From assembly GCA_902531515.1 (NCBI GenBank), contig CACAEJ010000006.1:1-64000 (forward strand): a DNA stretch of 64,000 bases, read 5' to 3'. Below the pieces are notes generated by a model that was not told the DNA's origin, ran no database searches, and saw nothing but the letters and a program-made list of their open reading frames with translations. The translations under genes and the position numbers were made by a program. The stretch is from an uncultured Pseudohongiella sp. (GTDB lineage: Bacteria; Pseudomonadota; Gammaproteobacteria; Pseudomonadales; Pseudohongiellaceae). Shown here piece by piece: positions 61,106-64,000 of this stretch; positions within the stretch are counted from its first letter, which is position 1; each line of letters opens with the position of its first letter.

Positions 61106-62947
61106 TCAAAGACAATAAAAATTTACCCCGATTATAACTCTATCCTTATTCCCACCATAAACCGAGGAGTGGTTTCTATCTGCGGGGAAGATCGCTATCA
61201 AACCCTCAGTTGGCAAAATATCTTCTCTAGGCTCATATAAGGTCAAAAATCCTGGCTCGCTACATTCTTGATCCCCAACAGAAAGGTAATAAACAAGGGC
61301 GTATTTCTGATTTGCTAAGCCAAGGACAGGATTTTGGTCTAGGAGCGACACATGATTGTGTTGAACCGTGCCACCCCCGGCGGCAAAGATGGTAAAGAAA
61401 GACTGGTGCACAAAGATCTCTGAATCAAATGTCTTCATTAAGATACGCTCTAAATCTTTTGCTAGAGTTTTTATTATAGGGTGCGTATCTAGCAAAAAAT
61501 TTACGTCGTTGCTAGAGCCCTTGGCACTACCGAAGCTAGGGTCTCTTTCTTTCTTTAAGTCTAATGTTTCTAATCCATATAAATAAGCAATGAGCTCTTC
61601 TTCTACTGTCCTCTGTAACTTAAAGACCTTACGGGGAAGCTGAACATTATGATCAGAGTCCCTTGTATCGTAAGATCCAGTTGCTACGCTTTCGCGTGAC
61701 TTTCTTGTCTGCAGAATCCTTAGAATGGCACTGTAGGTTTTTGACTGAGGATCAATAGAACTTGCTCGTTCGATGCTGTTGAGGGCAGCATCTATATCGC
61801 CATTACCGTAAAGACTAACGGCCAAACTGCAGTGAGCTGCTCCGAGGTTAGAATTCAACGCTATGGCTTGCCTGCAACTTTTTTCAGCCTCTGATAATCT
61901 GCCTAGATCTAACAACGTGCGGCCGAGGTTATTATGGGCGTCGGCGTAATCTGGTCTTATCGCGATAGCTTTCTTATAGCTTGTTTCAGCCCTATCGAGT
62001 CTACCTTGTTGTGATAGCGTATCACCCAAGTTGTTATGCGCGTCAGAAAGGTTGGGTTTCAACCTTGTCGCTTGCTTAAAACTTTCTTCAGCCTCATCTA
62101 ACTTTCCCAATCCGAGGAGCAATCTACCTAAGTTATTATGGAGCTCAGCAGAGGCAGCATTTAACGTTATCGCCTGTCTATAGGTTGCTAGAGCCTCGTC
62201 AACTTTGCCCTGCGCTGTTAGCGTAAAGCCCAGGTTGTTATGCGCGTCAGAAAAGTTAGGTCTCAACTTTATCGCTTGCTTAAAACTTGCCTCAGCCTCA
62301 TCTAAATTGCCTAGCTCTCTTAGCGTGTTAGCCAAGTTGTAATGGGCTTGATGGTTCTGAGGCTCTAGCTGCACACACTTTTGATCGGCAACTAATGCTT
62401 CAGACATTCTGTTAGTCTGGCTTAGTACAGCACCCTTTATTTTCCAGCCATATGGATGGTCGGGAAACCTTTGAGTGATTGATATTGCTAACTTTTCAGC
62501 CTCACCGTACTGTCCAGTTTGATAGTATTTTAACAGTTTTTTTAATTTTTGCTGAGATGGAATCGCACTATTAACATTCTTTGGGTGAGCTATAGGCATA
62601 AGTTGCGCTTCCAGAACATTTAAATTCTCATGAGTCACGCCCTGGTCCTTTGCTCGTTCTATGACCCGCTTTGCATTTTCAAACTGCTTTTCTTTAATCA
62701 GAGCATCAATGTAACTTAACCAGAACTTCTCTATTCTCGGGTTTGCTTCCACCGCCATTCTGAATAGTGGGAGCGCCTTCACAAGGTTATTCTCAGCGAC
62801 TGCGAGAACCCCTAAATTATGATTAGCAAGAGGATGTGCCGGTCTGACTTTTAATATCTCTCGATATAGAAGTTGAGCTTTTTCAAGTTTGCCTTCTGCA
62901 TGTGCAATGGCACCATTCTGAAGAGCCTGTTTGATAGTCATTTTCAT
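61106..62947 (-). CDS. TPR protein with C-terminal 2-oxoglutarate/Fe(II) oxygenase-like domain (second)
   Basis: A 613-residue protein. The N-terminal 120 residues (MTIKQALQNG, ANHNLGVLAVAENN, FWLSYIDALIKEKQF) closely match the genes at 55817 and 63637. About eight TPRs span residues 140-400. The C-terminal domain (about 430-613) has VQHNHVSLL near residue 531, ALVYYLSVG, LTLYEP and IFPADRNHSSVYGG near the end, consistent with an iron/2OG oxygenase jelly-roll. It is only distantly like the other oxygenase domain. It converges with the methyltransferase gene. A CCAGGA ribosome-like site precedes ATG 62947. Confidence 0.83.
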   Translation of the reverse strand: MKMTIKQALQNGAIAHAEGKLEKAQLLYREILKVRPAHPLANHNLGVLAVAENNLVKALPLFRMAVEANPRIEKFWLSYIDALIKEKQFENAKRVIERAKDQGVTHENLNVLEAQLMPIAHPKNVNSAIPSQQKLKKLLKYYQTGQYGEAEKLAISITQRFPDHPYGWKIKGAVLSQTNRMSEALVADQKCVQLEPQNHQAHYNLANTLRELGNLDEAEASFKQAIKLRPNFSDAHNNLGFTLTAQGKVDEALATYRQAITLNAASAELHNNLGRLLLGLGKLDEAEESFKQATRLKPNLSDAHNNLGDTLSQQGRLDRAETSYKKAIAIRPDYADAHNNLGRTLLDLGRLSEAEKSCRQAIALNSNLGAAHCSLAVSLYGNGDIDAALNSIERASSIDPQSKTYSAILRILQTRKSRESVATGSYDTRDSDHNVQLPRKVFKLQRTVEEELIAYLYGLETLDLKKERDPSFGSAKGSSNDVNFLLDTHPIIKTLAKDLERILMKTFDSEIFVHQSFFTIFAAGGGTVQHNHVSLLDQNPVLGLANQKYALVYYLSVGDQECSEPGFLTLYEPREDILPTEGLIAIFPADRNHSSVYGGNKDRVIIGVNFYCL

Positions 62948-63388
62948 GCTAAGCTAAATCCTGGCACGTGCTCGTAATCATTTGTAAGCATCCTGTTTAA
63001 CTGCAGTAGAGACTTTCTGCTCTTAGCGGACGCACGAGGAGGTACTTTTGGTGACTTTTCATGCCCTTGTATCAGCGGCTGTACCAGAAAACATTAGATA
63101 ATAGTTTAGGGATTTAGAAACATTTAGACAATAGGGCAGTTAAAAGTCAGGTATTTACAAGAATGTAGGGAAGGTGTTGGAAATAATTAGAAGACTTTAG
63201 ATACGATTAATAGAAAAAATGGGAATAGATATCAATTGCTAACCTATTGATTTTATTAAATTAGTTATTCCACAAAACTTTAACTCAAAATCTAACTGAT
63301 TGATTTAGCTTAAAATTTCTCTTACAGTTACACGGAATGTTACACAAACTCGTGATTACTGAAAGCAATAGTAACTCGTAGGCAGAAT
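62948..63388. other. Gene-poor AT-rich stretch upstream of the reverse-strand TPR gene
   Basis: 441 bases with no supportable gene or clear hairpin. It should hold the promoter of the reverse-strand TPR-oxygenase gene. The sequence is very AT-rich from about 63080 to 63330. I see no attachment-site repeat, although an integrase remnant follows directly. Confidence 0.35.
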
Positions 63389-63606
63389 TTGGCACTCAAA
63401 AAGCAAGAAATCAAAGACGACGAAATCCCAATCTTCGAGGAAGCTTGTGTTTTCAATCGCGGAGAGTATTGGCAGTTTCGTATCTGGCTTTCGAAAGAAA
63501 AAATACCCACGTAGAAGCATATGAACTTGCAGTGAACCAGCAGCTGTTGAAAGTGGTAAAGCAGCCTAATTACAATTTACACAAATCAATAGCAAGATGA
63601 AAACAG
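63389..63606 (+). pseudogene. Decayed N-terminal fragment of a phage-type site-specific integrase
   Basis: From TTG 63389 the frame reads LALKKQEIKDDEIPIFEEAC and continues to GEYWQFRIWLSKEK, the N-terminal arm region of a tyrosine-recombinase family I know from marine gammaproteobacteria. Around 63500, in an A run, the match shifts frame to KKYPRRSI, then TCSEPAAVESGKAA and LQFTQINSKMK, with two in-frame stops. This is a short, frameshifted remnant with no catalytic domain. It supports past mobile-element activity beside the TPR genes. Assignment is by remembered family resemblance only. Confidence 0.6.
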
Positions 63607-63636
63607 GCGCTTATAACATGCGTTTAAGAGCAATTA

Positions 63637-64000
63637 ATGAAACTAACTATTGACGAAGTATTGCAAGAGGGTGAGGCTGCATATAAAGAAGGTAAGCTTG
63701 AAAAAGCTGAACGTCTTTATCGAGCGGTTTTGCAATCTCAGCCTTTGCATCCAGACGCGAACCATAATCTTGGTGTATTAGCAGTATCGGTTAATAACGC
63801 AGGTAAGGCTTTACCGTTATTTAAAACTGCTCTCGAAGCCAATCCTGAGGTAGAACAGTTTTGGCTTAGCTACATTGAGGCCCTTATCAAAGAAAAGCAG
63901 TTTGAAAATGCAAAGCGGGTCATAGAACGAGCTAAGGGCCAGGGCGTGACTCACGAGAATTTAAATGCCCTTAAGGCACAACTGGCCCCTATGCCTCAAA
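63637..64000 (+). CDS. TPR protein, N-terminal part (runs off the window)
   Basis: 121 codons are visible from ATG 63637 with no stop before the window ends. The translation (MKLTIDEVLQEG, RLYRAVLQSQPLHPDANHNL, ALPLFKTALEANP, FWLSYIEALIKEKQF) is a close match to the first 120 residues of the genes at 55817 and 62947. The leader just before the start, AGAGCAATTAATG, is almost the same as AGAGTAATTAATG before the 55817 gene. By analogy it should continue into TPRs and an enzyme domain outside the window. Confidence 0.85.
   Translation, partial: MKLTIDEVLQEGEAAYKEGKLEKAERLYRAVLQSQPLHPDANHNLGVLAVSVNNAGKALPLFKTALEANPEVEQFWLSYIEALIKEKQFENAKRVIERAKGQGVTHENLNALKAQLAPMPQ

Noticed and set aside
62948-63388. 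Possible attachment site or tRNA fragment next to the integrase remnant
   Set aside because: I found no tRNA-like fold and no direct repeat pair that could mark element ends inside the window.

Overview
The window reads as chromosome from a marine-type gammaproteobacterium with moderate GC, outer-membrane lipid A genes and Pseudomonas-like gene order. I cannot resolve the genus. It opens with the last codons of gyrB. Next come gmhB-glyS-glyQ, a lipid A acyltransferase, trkH-trkA-rsmB-fmt-def (reverse strand), then purE, tsaC, hemF and aroE (forward strand). A reverse-strand cytochrome oxidase operon (coxB with two fused cytochrome c domains, coxA, two subunit III genes, subunit IV) faces ctaB and a SCO copper chaperone. 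It is followed by polA, engB, a cytochrome c4 gene broken by one extra G, and dsbA. In Pseudomonas these blocks lie on opposite sides of the replication origin; here they are contiguous.

From about 26 kb the window becomes a cell-surface and secretion region. A ten-gene type II secretion cluster (gspL-M-E-F-D-G-H-I-J-K, with no gspC, N or O) is followed by a Wzt/Wzm-like polysaccharide ABC exporter and a PIG-L deacetylase. A four-gene reverse-strand set then encodes a type I secretion system: ABC transporter, HlyD adaptor, TolC-like channel and a small unknown protein.

Between the exporter and its likely cargo lie a CRP-like regulator, a FecR-domain protein, a CHASE2-domain class III nucleotide cyclase and a TPR plus beta-barrel protein. 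The likely cargo is a 1727-residue calcium-binding RTX protein, possibly a surface-layer protein. Two sites of the form TGTGA-N6-TCAC(A/T) occur here. One sits upstream of the regulator gene, about 60 bp before a good promoter. The other lies at the centre of a 40-bp palindrome, 41.5 bp before the predicted RTX transcription start. Together these suggest a local second-messenger circuit controlling production of the surface protein, although the regulator lacks the usual cAMP-contact residues.

The last 8 kb holds four long TPR proteins. Three share a nearly interchangeable N-terminal module. The complete ones end in different enzyme domains (two 2-oxoglutarate/iron oxygenase-like, one TylF-like methyltransferase). 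One carries nine highly similar 102-bp repeats, and a decayed integrase fragment lies just before the last, truncated copy. I saw no tRNA, rRNA, CRISPR array or intact insertion sequence.
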